DNA of 64,000 nucleotides from the NCBI RefSeq assembly GCF_003597395.2, contig NC_133770.1:27858297-27922296 (forward strand), in the 5' to 3' direction. The position numbers were made by a program, and so were the translations under genes. This document shows, piece after piece, positions 1 through 11,651 of the stretch. Positions within the stretch are counted from its first letter, which is position 1; each line of letters opens with the position of its first letter. Source of the stretch: Chelonoidis abingdonii (lineage: Eukaryota > Chordata > Testudines > Testudinidae). The notes under the pieces are model-generated. The model was not told the origin of the DNA. It ran no database searches and was given only the letters and a program-made list of their open reading frames with translations.

Positions 1-1290
1 CCTACATTTCAACTGAGTATTAAAAATCATTTTGAAAAGCAATTTTAATAGGCAATGTTTAATACCAGCCTCTTAGAACCATCTTAAAATAAGTCTTCCA
101 ATTTGACATGAGTAACCCTTGGGTACTGATGTGTAGAAAGGGAAGAATTTTATCACTAGCAAATTATACTCTATGCAGCAGGTCAGCCAGGGATGGTTTA
201 AAAATCCGAGCACACCTGGGTGAAACTGTAGTATAAGACCTTTGGTACATAAACTCCCCTGACTCTATTTCAGAGAACAGTGAGTTCCCAGTTCCAAGGA
301 GGGGGGAATTGATGTCATTGAGAAGATATTACCTTGCTTTGAAGTTGGTAGATGTGTTCAAAGTTCTCTGGGGTGTTCTCAGACCTGAAAAATGTGCCTC
401 ACCACGGCTGTGAGACAGAGGTAGTCTTTTTCTCTGTAGATTTTGACTGCAGTTTGCTCTATAACTGTTGCTTTAACTAGAATGCAAACAAAAGGCTTTT
501 AGGAAAATGGCTCTTGTTTGGAGCTCTTTAAGGAAATGTGGTGAGAGGGAGTGCTAAACAATTTTGGCAGCACTAGTGGAAACAACAGCAGAAACAAAAA
601 TGCACAAAAGGGAAGGAACTTGGGCAATATTGGTAGGTGCCAGTATTGTTATTAGCTGATGAGTTCCTGTGAAGTGTGCACATCGTTTGGTAATAACAAT
701 ATGGGAAGTTATTGGCAGTGATTTTGCCAACCTTCAGGAAAACACTGAGGATAAGAGTTATCTGAGAGAGAGGGCAAAGGGAAACTACTCTCCCACTTGT
801 GGGGGCCACATAAGGGTTTGGCAGAATTCCAATCCCTTCCTACTCCCCTAGGGGCGGGGTGGGTGATGGAAGGGTCGGGGCTCTATTCCCCTGTGCACAC
901 CAGCCAGCAGAGCTACCCAATCATGTAGTAAGCAAATAGCAGTAGTTACCTAATCTCTTTGCCCCACAAACTCTACAACGTCTCAGAGAACTCCCTCTGA
1001 TGGTGTGTAGCGCTACACTTGCCTCTTGACCACATGCTGTACCCACGAGGCACAGCCCAGCATATAAGTATTTTCTCCATTCACTGAGTCTATGGATTTT
1101 TAAAAGGCCAGAAACTATATAAAACAGTATGCAAATATTCCAGTAACTAGAGCTGGGCCCAAACCAATGCCCTTGAACTTTGTGGGTGTTCTAAATCTTA
1201 AATACAGATCTAGATTTGAATTTTGCAAATGGCTCATATTTTTGCAGTGGGGCTACCTCAAACACCCAGGCAAAAACACCTCAATATATG
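1..1290. other. No gene recognised; mostly unique DNA
   Basis: Short open frames only, none with splice context or recognisable domains. A GC-richer patch at about 845-1070 looks like an eroded dispersed repeat but could not be assigned. Sequence from 1139 resembles a common turtle interspersed repeat (opening with AGAGCTGGGC), but this assignment is weak. Confidence 0.4.
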
Positions 1291-1605
1291 GCAGTGTTGC
1301 CAACCCCAAACATTCAAAGCTCAGAAGTCAGGCCCCTAAAATAATGAGATTAAAAAAAATACCTTGAGGTTATTTTTATTTGCATTTTGGTTTTTGAGCC
1401 TTTAAGGCTCATCTTTAAAGTCTTTCTTCACAACCACGGGGGCTAGATACTTACTTTTATTTTTTAAAATGAAAACGGAGATTCTCACATAATCTCTTGA
1501 CCCTGGAGCAGAGGTTTTCACTAATCTCATGACTCTGGAGCAGAGGCTATATGTAAAACATTAATTATAGCAAGACTCATGATAAAATCATAGGACTTGA
1601 CAAAG
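1291..1605 (+). repeat. Dispersed repeat, GTTGGCAACCC family, copy 1
   Basis: The segment opens with AGTGTTGCCAACCCCAAAC and carries GAGTCAGG-like, ATGAGATTAAA and GAGATTCTCACAT blocks in the same order as the copy at 39649-39945. A third copy lies on the opposite strand at 51655-51990. Three-way similarity inside one window shows it is interspersed. It has no coding capacity and its class is unknown to me. Confidence 0.6.
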
Positions 1606-1610
1606 CTGGT

Positions 1611-2359
1611 ACTTGAAATCCACATAAAAACCTTTGAGCTTTGGCCCTTCACTGATAGTTACACTACAATAAGAGGAATTATTTGAGACCAGTAGTTCAG
1701 AATACTATGCACAAGGTTTTTTTTAAATATTGATTACTCCCTGAGTGAATAGATAGTAAAAAAAACCCCAAAACGGTTACCTAACAAAATTGAGTATCAC
1801 TCGAATCATCATAAATGAAGCAACATACTGTTTAGTAATGTCTGCAATGTACATACAGACACTAGTGATGTTATCCATGACGTATTTCATTGTAATGACC
1901 TCTGTGTCAGGTTCTAGTCAGTGATGAAGTTAAAGTGTAAGCTTTGTATCCGGGGAGATTCCACAGCAATGAGTCGAAGGTGAAATGCCAGCAGTGAAGA
2001 ATGATTAATTGGTGCATTGTCTGAAATATCTGTCATAATACATACTTCTGATATGTGAAAGGAGGGCATGCAGTAATACAGCAACAGGATGAATGACGGA
2101 GGAAGCATAGAGTGAAAGAGTTTATACCAATACGATGATTAGGAAAACAGCTGTGATAAAAAGGGCAATAATGCTGCTCAGTGCTGAACGGGGCTAATGT
2201 GCAGTCCAATGTTTAGAGCTCCAGCTGTTTCTTTAAATGTGAACTGTTTTCACTTTTGTACACCTCATCTGTGTGTTGAAAACTTGCAACCCCAGTGATT
2301 CATATCAGCAGAACTAAAATAATATTTTATTGCAGGCACTTGGCGTTGCTCGCTGAAAA
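1611..2359. other. Unique AT-rich DNA
   Basis: No repeat, RNA gene or exon-like frame is evident. Short open frames lack codon or domain support. Confidence 0.4.
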
Positions 2360-2515
2360 TGAAGGCTCCGATCCTGCAAAGATTTAGGCATATTGACACA
2401 TTGAAGTAAACGGGACTATTCACATGCTAAATGTTAAATCAGTGGGACTACTCATCTGCTTAAAGATAAGCACTTGTTTAACTGTTTGCAAGGTCAGGGT
2501 GCAAAATGGTTTCTA
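2360..2515. repeat. Imperfect palindromic dispersed repeat (GATCCTGCAAA type)
   Basis: The left end reads CCGATCCTGCAAAGATTTAGGC and the right end TGTTTGCAAGGTCAGGG, its rough reverse complement. The middle carries paired blocks around GTGGGACTACTCA. The same arrangement recurs at 16750-16985 and 21835-21960. This fits a non-autonomous DNA element or foldback family. Confidence 0.5.
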
Positions 2516-2530
2516 TGACACCCACTGTTT

Positions 2531-3128
2531 CCCATGCACTCATAACTTTATTAGTAGGATTTATGCTGTATCATTAGCCTGATATTTAGAGATACAGTAC
2601 GCTCACATGTCCTGTTAAAGTCAGTGGTGGCTTCTGGTGCTCAGCATCTCACCAGAACATTGTAAATTTATATTTTTCAAAATTGTCCCTGAAAAACAGA
2701 AAAATATGTTTTATTGGTTGTTCTGCTAAATCTTCTTTAAATTTTTGTTTTCTCTTTCGGTGGTTAGTAGTGATACTGTCTGACCTTTCCTTGAATAGCT
2801 TAGTCATGCCATGGGATTATTTTCAAAAGCAGCAAATTCTGAAAGCAGATTTTTTTTTAATTCATTATTTTGAAACTCAGAAATTCTGGTTTTGAAATGT
2901 TCAATTCAGAAAAAAAAAGAGACCATGATAACTGAAAATAGTCTGGTCACAATACATAATGGCATTGATACATGGTTTGGGTTTTACTTATATTTCAGAG
3001 GGATTATTTTTTACTTTTTTTTTTACATTTTTCTTTTATCTCTAGTCATCAAGTAGGGTAGACTTCATGAGCATTAAATTACCTTAGTTGTAACATTAAC
3101 CTCTAAATCAAAAAAATGTTCATTCATG
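2531..3128. other. AT-rich DNA with TTTTCAAAA-type repeat relics
   Basis: Runs such as TTTTTCAAAATTG and TTTTGAAATGTTCAATTC recur here and match the style of AT-rich dispersed repeats at 29310, 37530 and 59590. No gene is visible. Confidence 0.3.
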
Positions 3129-3162
3129 CACGTGCGCGCACACACACACGCACACACACACA
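3129..3162. repeat. (CA)n microsatellite
   Basis: A CA dinucleotide run interrupted by a CG step, with a short GTGCGCGCA lead-in. Confidence 0.9.
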
Positions 3163-3294
3163 AAATGAAGAAAATAACTTTTAAGACCCATAAAGATCTT
3201 GTGTACTAGAAAAGATTAAGGTCAAGTTAACGTGGACCCATTTTCTCCCCCACCTTTTATTGGTTTTTTTCCCCACAAAATCTTTGAAATTCGA

Positions 3295-3410
3295 GTAGTT
3301 ATTGTTGTTAATTATCTGTTTGTACTAGTGCCCACAGTGTGTTAGGCGCTATGCAAATATAAATGTAGGCATCATTTCTGCCCCAAAGGGTGTATACTTA
3401 GAAGCCAGAA
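3295..3410 (-). mobile_element. L2-like LINE/SINE 3' tail, minus copy
   Basis: Read on the minus strand, the segment has the block order of the common sauropsid tail: CAAAGGGGCAGAAATG-like, a GCGCCTAACAC-like block, then the AT-rich end. On the plus strand GTTAGGCGCTATGCAAA and CTGCCCCAAAGGG are visible. It lies head to head with the plus copy at 3428. Confidence 0.5.
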
Positions 3411-3427
3411 TCCTACAAAGGCTCATC

Positions 3428-3585
3428 TTCCTTAGATTGTAAACGCTCATTTAGACGGTAAGTTCTTTGGAGTGCGGGCAATCTTTCTGTTCTGTGTTTG
3501 TACAGCACCTAGCACAGTGGGGTCCTGTTCCATGACCTAGGGGTCCTAAGCACTGTCATAATAGAAATAAATAAATAACAGTAAT
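3428..3585 (+). mobile_element. L2-like LINE/SINE 3' tail, plus copy
   Basis: The blocks AGATTGTAAACGCTC, TTCTTTGGAGTGCGGGCA, TGTGTTTGTACAGCACCTAG and CACAGTGGGGTCCTG appear in that order, followed by an AAATAAATAAATAA tail. They match a very common turtle/crocodile 3' tail related to L2 ends. The simple-repeat tail marks the 3' terminus. Confidence 0.65.
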
Positions 3586-3621
3586 ATGCATGTGAGTAGT
3601 CTCATTGACATGTGAGTAAAG

Positions 3622-3972
3622 CAGGGCCACCCAGAGGATTCAGGGGGCCTGGGGTCTTTGGCGGCAGGGGGCCTCCGCTACCGAATTCCTGCTGAAGACC
3701 TGGCACTTCGGTGGCCACTCCCAGGGTGGAAGGACCCCCCCTGTGGGTCTTCAGGGCACTTCGGTGGCGGGTCCCGGAGCGGAAGGACCCCCACCACTGC
3801 CGAATTGCCGCCAAAGATCAGGAGCAGAAAAAGCTCTGGGGGCCCGGGCCCTGCGAGAGTTTTCCAGGGCTGCTGGAGCGAGTGAAGGACCCTGCTCCGG
3901 GGGTCCCGAAAAACTCTTGTGGGGGCCTGGGGCAAATTGCCCCACTTGTCCCACGCCCCCCAGGCGGCCCTG
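3622..3972. mobile_element. GC-rich hAT-type MITE with intact 8-bp target duplication
   Basis: The ends are inverted repeats: CAGGGCCACCCAGAGG on the left, and the reverse complement of the right end reads CAGGGCCGCCTGGGG. The flanks are GAGTAAAG at 3614-3621 and GAGTAAAG at 3973-3980, a perfect 8-bp target-site duplication typical of hAT insertions. At 351 bp it is far too short to encode a transposase. The several overlapping open frames here result from high GC content and are not genes. Confidence 0.88.
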
Positions 3973-4149
3973 GAGTAAAGATACTCATGAACGTAAGCAT
4001 TTGGGGCCATAGTCATCCACTGCATGTTCCAACGAATGCAGCAATTCTCCCCTGTGCTATTCTCCCCTTCCCCAGCATATAAAAGGAATGGCTCACATTA
4101 CACTCATCTTCAATCAGTATACATGGGATAAACTCAAAAGCTTGGATGT

Positions 4150-4225
4150 CTCAGGTGAAATTCTGGGCAATTTAATCGCAAAACTCCCATTGCCTGCAAG
4201 AAAGCCAGGATTTCACCTCTCAGCC
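4150..4225. repeat. Short palindromic repeat (GTGAAATTCTGG / CCAGGATTTCAC)
   Basis: GGTGAAATTCTGGG at the left and GCCAGGATTTCACC at the right are near inverse copies around a CTCCCATTG core. The same palindrome occurs at 56385-56440. Confidence 0.5.
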
Positions 4226-4303
4226 TTGGGTATGAAATACTTAAGATTTCTTTGAAAACTGGTATGACTTTTGGTAAGGGCATCTCAGTCCTGCACCTTT
4301 CCA

Positions 4304-4550
4304 AGGCCTTGTCTATACTGCCACTTTACAGTGCTGCAACTTTCTCGTGTGGGGTCTGAAAAAAACACCCCCCTGAGCGTTGCAAGTTTCAGTGCTGTAA
4401 AGTGGCAGTGCAGAGAGTGCACCAGTGCTGGGAGCTACTCCCCTCATGTGGGTGTTTTTTTACAGTGCTAAGAGAGGTCTCTCCCAGCACTGGTGGCGCG
4501 AACACATAAGGCATTGCAGCACTTTAATTTTGCTAGTGAAGATGTACTCC
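4304..4550. mobile_element. hAT-like MITE (GGCCTTGTCTACACT ends)
   Basis: The left end AGGCCTTGTCTATACTGCCA is followed by a subterminal palindrome in which AACTTTCTCGTGTGG and CTGAGCGTTGCAAGTT face one another and CACTTTACAGTGCTG recurs inverted. The right end contains GCAGCACTTTAATTTTGC and a degraded inverse of the left end. This family is abundant in turtle genomes. No clear target duplication survives. Confidence 0.65.
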
Positions 4551-6289
4551 AAGATACTCCACAAGTCCTTTGCAATTTACTGGATGTTCTGTGTGGTTGA
4601 TTGTCAGCTTTATGTGTGTTTTGGATGAGATATTAAAAGTTGAAGTCATGTTGGCTCTGGCAGGACATTAAAGACCCCTCAAGTGCCATTAAAGCCAATG
4701 TGAGTTGAGGGTGCTCAGAGCTGTATAGGAGATGCACTGCATCTCCCAGAATTAGATCCTAGACACTTGCACAAATCATGCAAGAAACCCAGCATTATAA
4801 CTGCATTTTATCAATCTCCATTGTCTTTGTGAAAAAAATAATTCTTCCTGCACTGATTGTTGATCTTTGTGGACTTACCCACTGGGTTTTGAGCATTTTT
4901 GAAAGTAGAGACTGGGATACTAATGAGACAGTTTTACTCCAGCGCTAGTCAGCTCTATGGCATTTATGTCCTGATTAGATCACAATCTGATGAGACTGAG
5001 GAGACATGGCAGTACGTCATCTTCAGGCTTTTAACACTGACTGGCGTCTGAAGACATTGGTTAGGCAGCATCTCTGCACTTCTAGAAATTAAACAAAAAG
5101 CATAATTTGAGTGGAATGTGTCATGCCAACTGCCCTAGACAAATACAAAGAAAACCATTCTGATCCTGCCCATCATGTTTCAATACTACAGAACGTGTAT
5201 TATTGCTGTTGTTTCATGATATTATATAGAATGTGCTGTGAGGTTCATATGTGTTAGGGGGAAAAGCAGATAGATTAATTCATGACTCCATCTCTTTTTG
5301 TGTTATCCCAGAGGAACAAAGGGGTCATAAGCCAGCCAGATTTGGCCCACAGGGAAATCCTTTGTCATGATATAGAACTACTGGAACAGCTGTATGCTTC
5401 CCCCTCTCTTTCAGCTTTCAGTATAGGGGCTCTGGCTGCTACACACTGGCTGTCCTGATTACTGGTTGACAGCTAAGTACCCTGAGTATGCTCTAAATTG
5501 GGCCAGGAGCTGAAGTAGTCTATGATTAGCTCAAGAATTTGAGAAGTGCAATGGTGCTTTAAAGACACATTTCTCTCCCCTCCCATAGATGTTGCACCGA
5601 ATGGAGCTCATCTGAACCCAAAGTCACTAATAACAAATAAACTTACACTGATTTAGTGATAGACTTGCAAATATATACAGTTCACCTGTCTGGGAATATG
5701 ACCTATATAGGACATGCCGCAATGCATGACTCAAATTTATTTATTTGCTTTGGGTTGATCATGTAAACAGAAACAAACCTCTGACAAAAAAACCAACAAC
5801 GGGCTAAAAATAATAAAATTACATCATGCTGAACCATGGATAATAATCATTTGACATGTCTGGTAAATATAGACAAATTCTTACAATGGAATCCAATCAA
5901 TCGGCACCTTGATAAAAAACCACATCTGCTTCACTGGCTTGATTACATATGGTTTTCAGTGTCTCTCAACAATGGCTGTGCTGCACACCAAGCCAGTTTA
6001 CAATGACTTGCCTCCTGCTGTCTGCAAACCTACAGTAATTTACAAGTGTGACTGATGTATCCTGGCAAACAGCTTCCTACTGTGTGGTCCTCTTGTCAGG
6101 TTACTTAACTTATTACTCATCTGCAGTAGAGTACTTGGTGCTGTACTATCATAGCGAAGGGCATGGCTCCACCCCTCCAGGAGTTCACAATCAAAATGAG
6201 TTGCTTGTACATTAACCTAGTTTTTGAATATTTTCATACAGGAAGGAGCTTTGCTGCTTTAAGCATCATGGACTAAAGTGCTTTTCATT
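4551..6289. other. Unique DNA without recognised gene
   Basis: Low repeat content. At about 5700-5850 the sequence carries a MEF2-like CTAAAAATAA (near 5803) and a forkhead-like ATGTAAACAG (near 5762), which might mark a conserved non-coding element. This is suggestion only. Confidence 0.3.
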
Positions 6290-6565
6290 TAGAGTTGTCT
6301 AGACTGGAAACTTACATCACATAGATATGTCATTCAGAGATGTGAAAAATCCATCCCCTGAGAGACCTAGCTATGCTGACCTATGCCCTGGACAGTGCTA
6401 GGTCAACAGAATAATTCTTCCATCAACCTACCTACCTCTTCTTGGGGAGGTGGATTAATTACAGCGACAGGAGAAACCCTCCTATTTCTGTAGTGTCTAC
6501 ACTGACGCGCTACAGCAGCACACCTGCAGTGCTGCCACTGTAGCATTTTCAGCTTAGACATAGCC
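6290..6565 (-). mobile_element. hAT-like MITE, minus copy of the 11.7-kb element
   Basis: Reverse-complementing this segment gives the same block order as 11652-11895: GTCTA..CTGAAAATGCTAC, CAGTGTAGACA, GGTAGGTAGGT, GGAAGAATTATTC, TTGACCTAG, GTCTCTCAGGGG and TTTTTCACATCTCTGA. The ends AGAGTTGTCTAGACTG and GCTTAGACATAGCC are degraded inverted repeats. Confidence 0.6.
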
Positions 6566-9500
6566 TGAAATTAAAGAACACAACAAGCAAAGAACAAATA
6601 GAAAATCTCCAGGAGAGAGAGCTCAGAGTATGTGCCTCCCTCCGCATGATTTTTCAATCCTCTCACAACCCTGCTACCTAGCAGAAAAGTAAGGTAGGCT
6701 TCTTTTTTTTAAAACTTGTACAGAGAAAATAGAATCAGAGCTACATTCAGCACAGACACCTTTCCTTGCATCTGTGATACATTGGGCAAAATGAATCTGC
6801 AGTGTAACACTTTTGAAGTGATTACATTCCATATAATCTGAAGGCTATAGGATCTGATATTTCATAGAATCTTAAGTTAAAAATGCCCACAAAGCAGTAC
6901 CAGAGTCAAGGACATATGTGTTATACTCAGAGAATCTGATTTTAATTTTATTTACAATGGTATAAATCAGGAGTCACTCCCTGGTAACTAGTGGATTTTC
7001 ACCACCATAAAACCAGTGTAAAATCAGAATCAACTCCAAATAACATCTCAGCTTCTCAAAGCGAACAGCCTCACTGCTTCACCACACAGCTAAGGCACCG
7101 CAACTAACACTTGAACAATTGATGGCCAAACACTCTTTCTGAAACATTTATCATTTCCAAACACATTTATCTTTAGAGTAAATAAATGTTGTGTTAATTA
7201 GTGGCTGCTCACTGCTAAAATATTCACTGCATACTTATCACCTTGTGGCAGAGTTAGGCATGCCATACCAGTCTTTCACAGCGGGTCTTAAAAGTTTGAA
7301 GCCTTAATCTATGTCTGTGATGATGTTTTAAATTACAGTGTAAAGCTCACTCACAAACATCACGCTTGCTAATAAACGATCAGATTTTTACAGCCAGCTG
7401 CCATGTTTTTTTTTTCCCCAAAGGACTGGCATGGTATATTACATTATACTGTCACATTAGTAACAAACATCAAAGAAGAGTTCTGTTCTGGTCAAACCAT
7501 GTAAACAGGTAAGAGTTCTGTCCCTTTGGGGAAAAAATATTCCTCCCTTCTCCCCCGCACCCTATTTACATTTGTATGAACAATGGTTAGTTTCTATATT
7601 GCTTTGGTAGCCTCAAGTAAACCACAAATGACCAGGTTTTAAAGAACAAGAAGTTATCTAAACCTTCAACCTTTGAATCTACAGGAATCTAAATAAATAA
7701 ATAAATAAATCAAAACAGAATAGCTCACAGATGTTTCCTAAAGAAGATATAAACAAGGAAAATGAGCAGTAAGACTTTCCTTTCTAACACTGTAATGAGT
7801 TTATTAGTTCAACAAACAGGACCTCTGAGCAGGACACCCCTTTCTGAAAGATTGTTTAAGCTGAAACATTATTTCCTGAGCAACTGACTCACTTGATAAG
7901 ATGCTCCCCAATGACATCACTGAGTGTTGAACAGATAACAAAAGCTTTGGATCATATAAAGTTGCATGGTTTAGATGGTTCTTGACCTTTTGTGTGTGGA
8001 TAGTGATTAGTTTCTAACATATCTACAGGCATGTTGAAAGCTTTTTGTGTCATAGTCAAGAAAAATAACACTGACATCATTTAAAACTGGTGCAGAGTTT
8101 TTTGCATCCTAATATAGATATGAAATCTGTGGTTAGATTTTAATGATCAGTCTGCCGAGTTGCCTAAAATCGTCTCCTTTATGTCCATTTAGTTAAAAGA
8201 TGGAAGTTATTTCTGTGGTATGTTAAAGTTTACTCTAATATGGGAAAAGAACAACACTGTCACCTCCTGTCCTCAACTTAAATCTGATTTTAGTGAACTG
8301 AGAAAAAAAGTTGATAAATCATGTTAGCTCCCAAAAATCTAGACAAGGACTTGCTGATTTTTCTGGGGCGTTATCATATCAAATGATGATTACAAATGTA
8401 AGTGACCCTTTTGTCATTATGCTGGACCTCATCTTCAGTTGAAGACTTTGTGTCACAGAAAAATACACGTTATCAACAGAAAATTTACAGTGGACTTCAG
8501 TGGATTTCTAATAGACTTCAGTAATGCAGCGTTGTGATATTTCATTAATGGGCTAGTTGTAGAAGTCTGGAGGATAGTTACATATGTGAATAGAATCCTT
8601 GCAAATAAACCTTTCATTGTTTTCCAAAATATCCAAAGACAGTGGCTTCTGGGAGGTCCAAGACACTTTCTTGAGCCCACAGAAGTGTGTTTTTTTTAAA
8701 TGATTTTTCTTTAGTGGCCTTCTCAGAATTGAGATCTCTCATAGCTAGTGATGCCTGAATGGCTGACTTGATAAGATCGTCTCTAATGACATTGCTATCA
8801 GCTGTGAGTCTAAAAAAGAGATGGTAAGTCAGTTAGAGAAATGTTTTTGATGAGTTAAGTTTGCCTACATTTAGCATCTATGTTAAGCTATGTTTCCTAG
8901 GATTTAAGTGCATTTGTATGATGTGAGTTGTAAAAATTGCAAAGAATGATATTATATAATGAAAGCTAATGGGTCTTTTTATAAAATAAATTCATGACTC
9001 TTTGGTTTATTTCCCTGCCACTGTATGGTAAATTAAGGTTCACCACCACTACTTTCAATCAGCAAAAGTAGAGTGGAAATAAAATAAAATAAAGTGTCAC
9101 ATTTTTGGTTGCTTTACAGTGTGAAACTGAAAACATTGCTTAAACTAATAAAACTGAATCTAGTGTGTGCTTGACTTTTTTCAAATGGTACCCTTCAAAG
9201 GGTGGAAACTAGATGAACTAACAGCTCATTCAGTGAAGTTATTGTGTTGAGTGAAGTGTGTCTATCAAATGCTTGCTTTACAAATTTCAATCGATGTTCC
9301 TCTCTGAAATGTCACCCACTCTTTGGCTGCAGGCATTGTTTAAAGAGATGGAATGTGAAGCATTTTTATTTTGCTGTCTCTCTTGGAGGAAAATCTGCCA
9401 TTCTTTCCTTGGATCTTCTTTATCAAAGTGGTGATGCAAGCATTATCTCTGACACTGATTAGATAGTCGGCCAAATGTGTTAAAGATCAAGCTGACATTA

Positions 9501-10014
9501 TGGCTCTGTTATCTTCAAAGGGGGAGAATACAACAGTAAAAAAAGGACGGCACCATGGCAATGAGGAGCTGCTGTGTGAGTTGAGAAGAAACTGGGTCAA
9601 AAGTCAGTACTAAAGCTGTTGATAGCAACTGAACAAAATATATATATTTTTTGCCATTTACCAATTATGAGTTCAGATTGTACATTTGTCTTGACACTGA
9701 TGAACTGTCAGGGATGCTAAGTCAGTATGTTACAGAACTATAGTTCTATTGCTGCAATCGGATTGTATGACTAATACCAAATGGGCCAATGTGCCCTTGG
9801 TGTAACTCCATTTACTTAACAGAAGAGGCCCAGGAATGAATCTGGCCCATTGTCTTTGTCTCAGCATCCAGTGGATTTTTTAGGTTATTTATAGTTCCAT
9901 CAGAGATTGTGTTAGTGGGTGAGAGTGGAGCTGTGCTAGCCAGGCAGTAGGAATATTCAGAAAGTGCCATTCCATTTGGCATGTGTTCACTAGCTAGGCA
10001 GCAATCGCACCTTG
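6566..10014. other. Long unique AT-rich interval
   Basis: No gene or large repeat is recognised. It contains an (AAAT)5 microsatellite at 7691-7710 and a similar 35-bp motif at both 7884-7918 and 8761-8795. It may hold conserved non-coding elements, which only a cross-species alignment could show. Confidence 0.35.
7691..7710. repeat. (AAAT)5 microsatellite
   Basis: Five perfect AAAT units. Confidence 0.9.
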
Positions 10015-10620
10015 CACAGTCCTAGAGCCTGGGCTCCAGCGCAAGCCTGAACAGCTACATTGCAATTAAACAGCCCCTCAGTCTGAGTCCCACAGGCACC
10101 GGCTTCTAATTTTCCCTGTGGGTGCTCAACCCCTGCTGAGTCCAAGGCCCTGCCCCCACTCCAACCCTTCCCCTAAGCTCCCGCTCCCACTCCACTCCTA
10201 CTCTGCCCACACTCCACCCTTTTTCCCCAAGGCCCCACCCACCTCTTCCCACCCTCACTCCACCTGCTGCCTCTTTACAGCCCCTCCCCACAAGCGCATC
10301 CCATCCCCACTCCTCCTCCTCTTCCCCAGCACCTCCTGCACACCGCAAAACAGCTGTTCCTCAGCGTTCAGAAGGCGCTGGGAGGGAGGGGGAGGAGTTG
10401 ATCAGGGGGTCCACTGGCAGATGGGAGTGGAGGGGGGAGAGAGGGAGCTAGCTGTCAGTGGGTGCTAAGCACCTGCTAATTTTTCTCTGTGGGTGCTCTA
10501 GCCCTGTATCTACAGAGCATCTATGGAGTCGGCGCCTATGCTGAGTCCCATAAGCCAGCTTAGCTGGCACAGGCCAGCAACAGATTTTTAACTGCAGTGT
10601 AGACATACCCTTACAGTACC
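10015..10620. mobile_element. MITE (host copy), split by a second MITE
   Basis: The left part carries CCTAGAGCCTGGGCTCCAGC and TTGCAATTAAACAGCCCC. The right part carries TTAGCTGGCACAGGCCAGC and TTTTAACTGCAGTGTAGACA followed by TACCCTTA. Together these form the well-known turtle element ending in CAGTGTAGACATACCCT. The two halves are separated by the 448-bp insertion at 10093-10540 and rejoin once one copy of the 10-bp duplication is removed. The left terminus appears truncated. Confidence 0.65.
10093..10540. mobile_element. CT/GC-rich MITE nested in an older MITE
   Basis: The ends CAGGCACCGGCTTC and (reverse complement) CATAGGCGCCGACTCC are imperfect inverted repeats starting CA and ending TG. 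Both sides are flanked by CTGAGTCCCA (10083-10092 and 10541-10550), a target duplication of 8-10 bp that indicates hAT-type insertion. Subterminal blocks CCTGTGGGTGCTCAACCCC and CTGTGGGTGCTCTAGCCC repeat the same motif. Open frames inside it on both strands follow from base composition. Confidence 0.8.
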
Positions 10621-10680
10621 CTGCACTCCTCTGCAGCTGCATTGGGTGAGTCATAGTCATTATCTTAACACGATCCCTTA

Positions 10681-11112
10681 AAAATGATTAAAGGTCTAGA
10701 AAACATGACCTATGAGGGAAGATTGAAAAAATTGGGTTTGTATAGTCTGGAGAAGAGAAGACTGAGAGGGGACATGATAACAGTTTTCAAGTACATAAAA
10801 GGTTGTTACAAGGAGGGGGGAGAAAAATTGTTCTTCTTAACCTCTGAGGATAGGACAAGAAGCAATGGGCTTAATTTGTAGCAAGAACAGTTTAGGTTGG
10901 CCATTAAGAAAAACTTCCTAACTGTCGGGGTAGTTAAGCACTGGAATTAAATTGCCTAGCGAGGTTGTGGAATCTCTGTCATTGGGGATTTTTAAGAATA
11001 GGTTGGACAAACACCTGTCAGGGATGGTCTAGATAATACTTAGTCCTGCCTTGAGTGAAGGGGACTGGACTAGATGACCTCTTGAGGTCCCTTCCAATTC
11101 TATGATTCTATA
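10681..11112 (+). mobile_element. CR1 LINE 3' end (5'-truncated ORF2 plus 3' UTR)
   Basis: The plus frame from 10684 reads MIKGLENMTYEGRLKKLGLY and then LEKRRLRGDMITVFKYIKG, the conserved C-terminal part of CR1 ORF2. The frame closes early at the TAG at 10879-10881 (GGLNL*), and downstream CR1 similarity continues across further stops (AACAGTTTAGGTTGGCCATT, TGGAATCTCTGTC). The 3' end shows GATGACCTCTTGAGGTCCC and the diagnostic ATTCTATGATTCTAT terminus. CR1 encodes an endonuclease/reverse transcriptase; this copy is a dead 430-bp fragment. Confidence 0.92.
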
Positions 11113-11651
11113 TAAAGAGGGGATTTGGATACCTGTGAATCTGTCCATTGTTTCCTGTCTAGGCTGGGACTTTCAAAGGGAACTAAGGGAATTAGGTGCC
11201 TAGCTCTGATGGACCTACAAGTGTTTGAGAGCATGCTTCTTAGATGATGAAGGGGTGGAAAGGAGTTTTTGTAAGGGGCTGAGTTCCTGTTGAACTGATC
11301 ATTTAATGGTGCTGAGCTGTAACAGTATTGTTAATGGTGTGTTAATGGTCTAGAACTTGGCCACTAATCTTTTTAGTTATTTAAACTGGGATAAATAGAT
11401 AAAGCTAAATAAATAAAATATTCCCTTAGGCCCCTTTGAAAACCTCAGCCTTACTCATAATCTCCTGATTGTAAACTATTATTTGCATGCACCTAATATC
11501 AGAGACATTGGGCCCAATTCTTATAACAGCAAGGCCCCTTTACACCACTCTGGAATTGTAAAGGAGCCTTACCAGAGGCATAAATCATGTTTCCACTTTA
11601 GGGCCCCTTTGCACTATCAGAGCAGTGTAATAAGACCTAACCCATCACTTC

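Noticed and set aside
3658..4082. Cluster of open frames of 60-123 codons
   Set aside because: All lie in or run out of the GC-rich hAT MITE, which has defined ends and target duplication.
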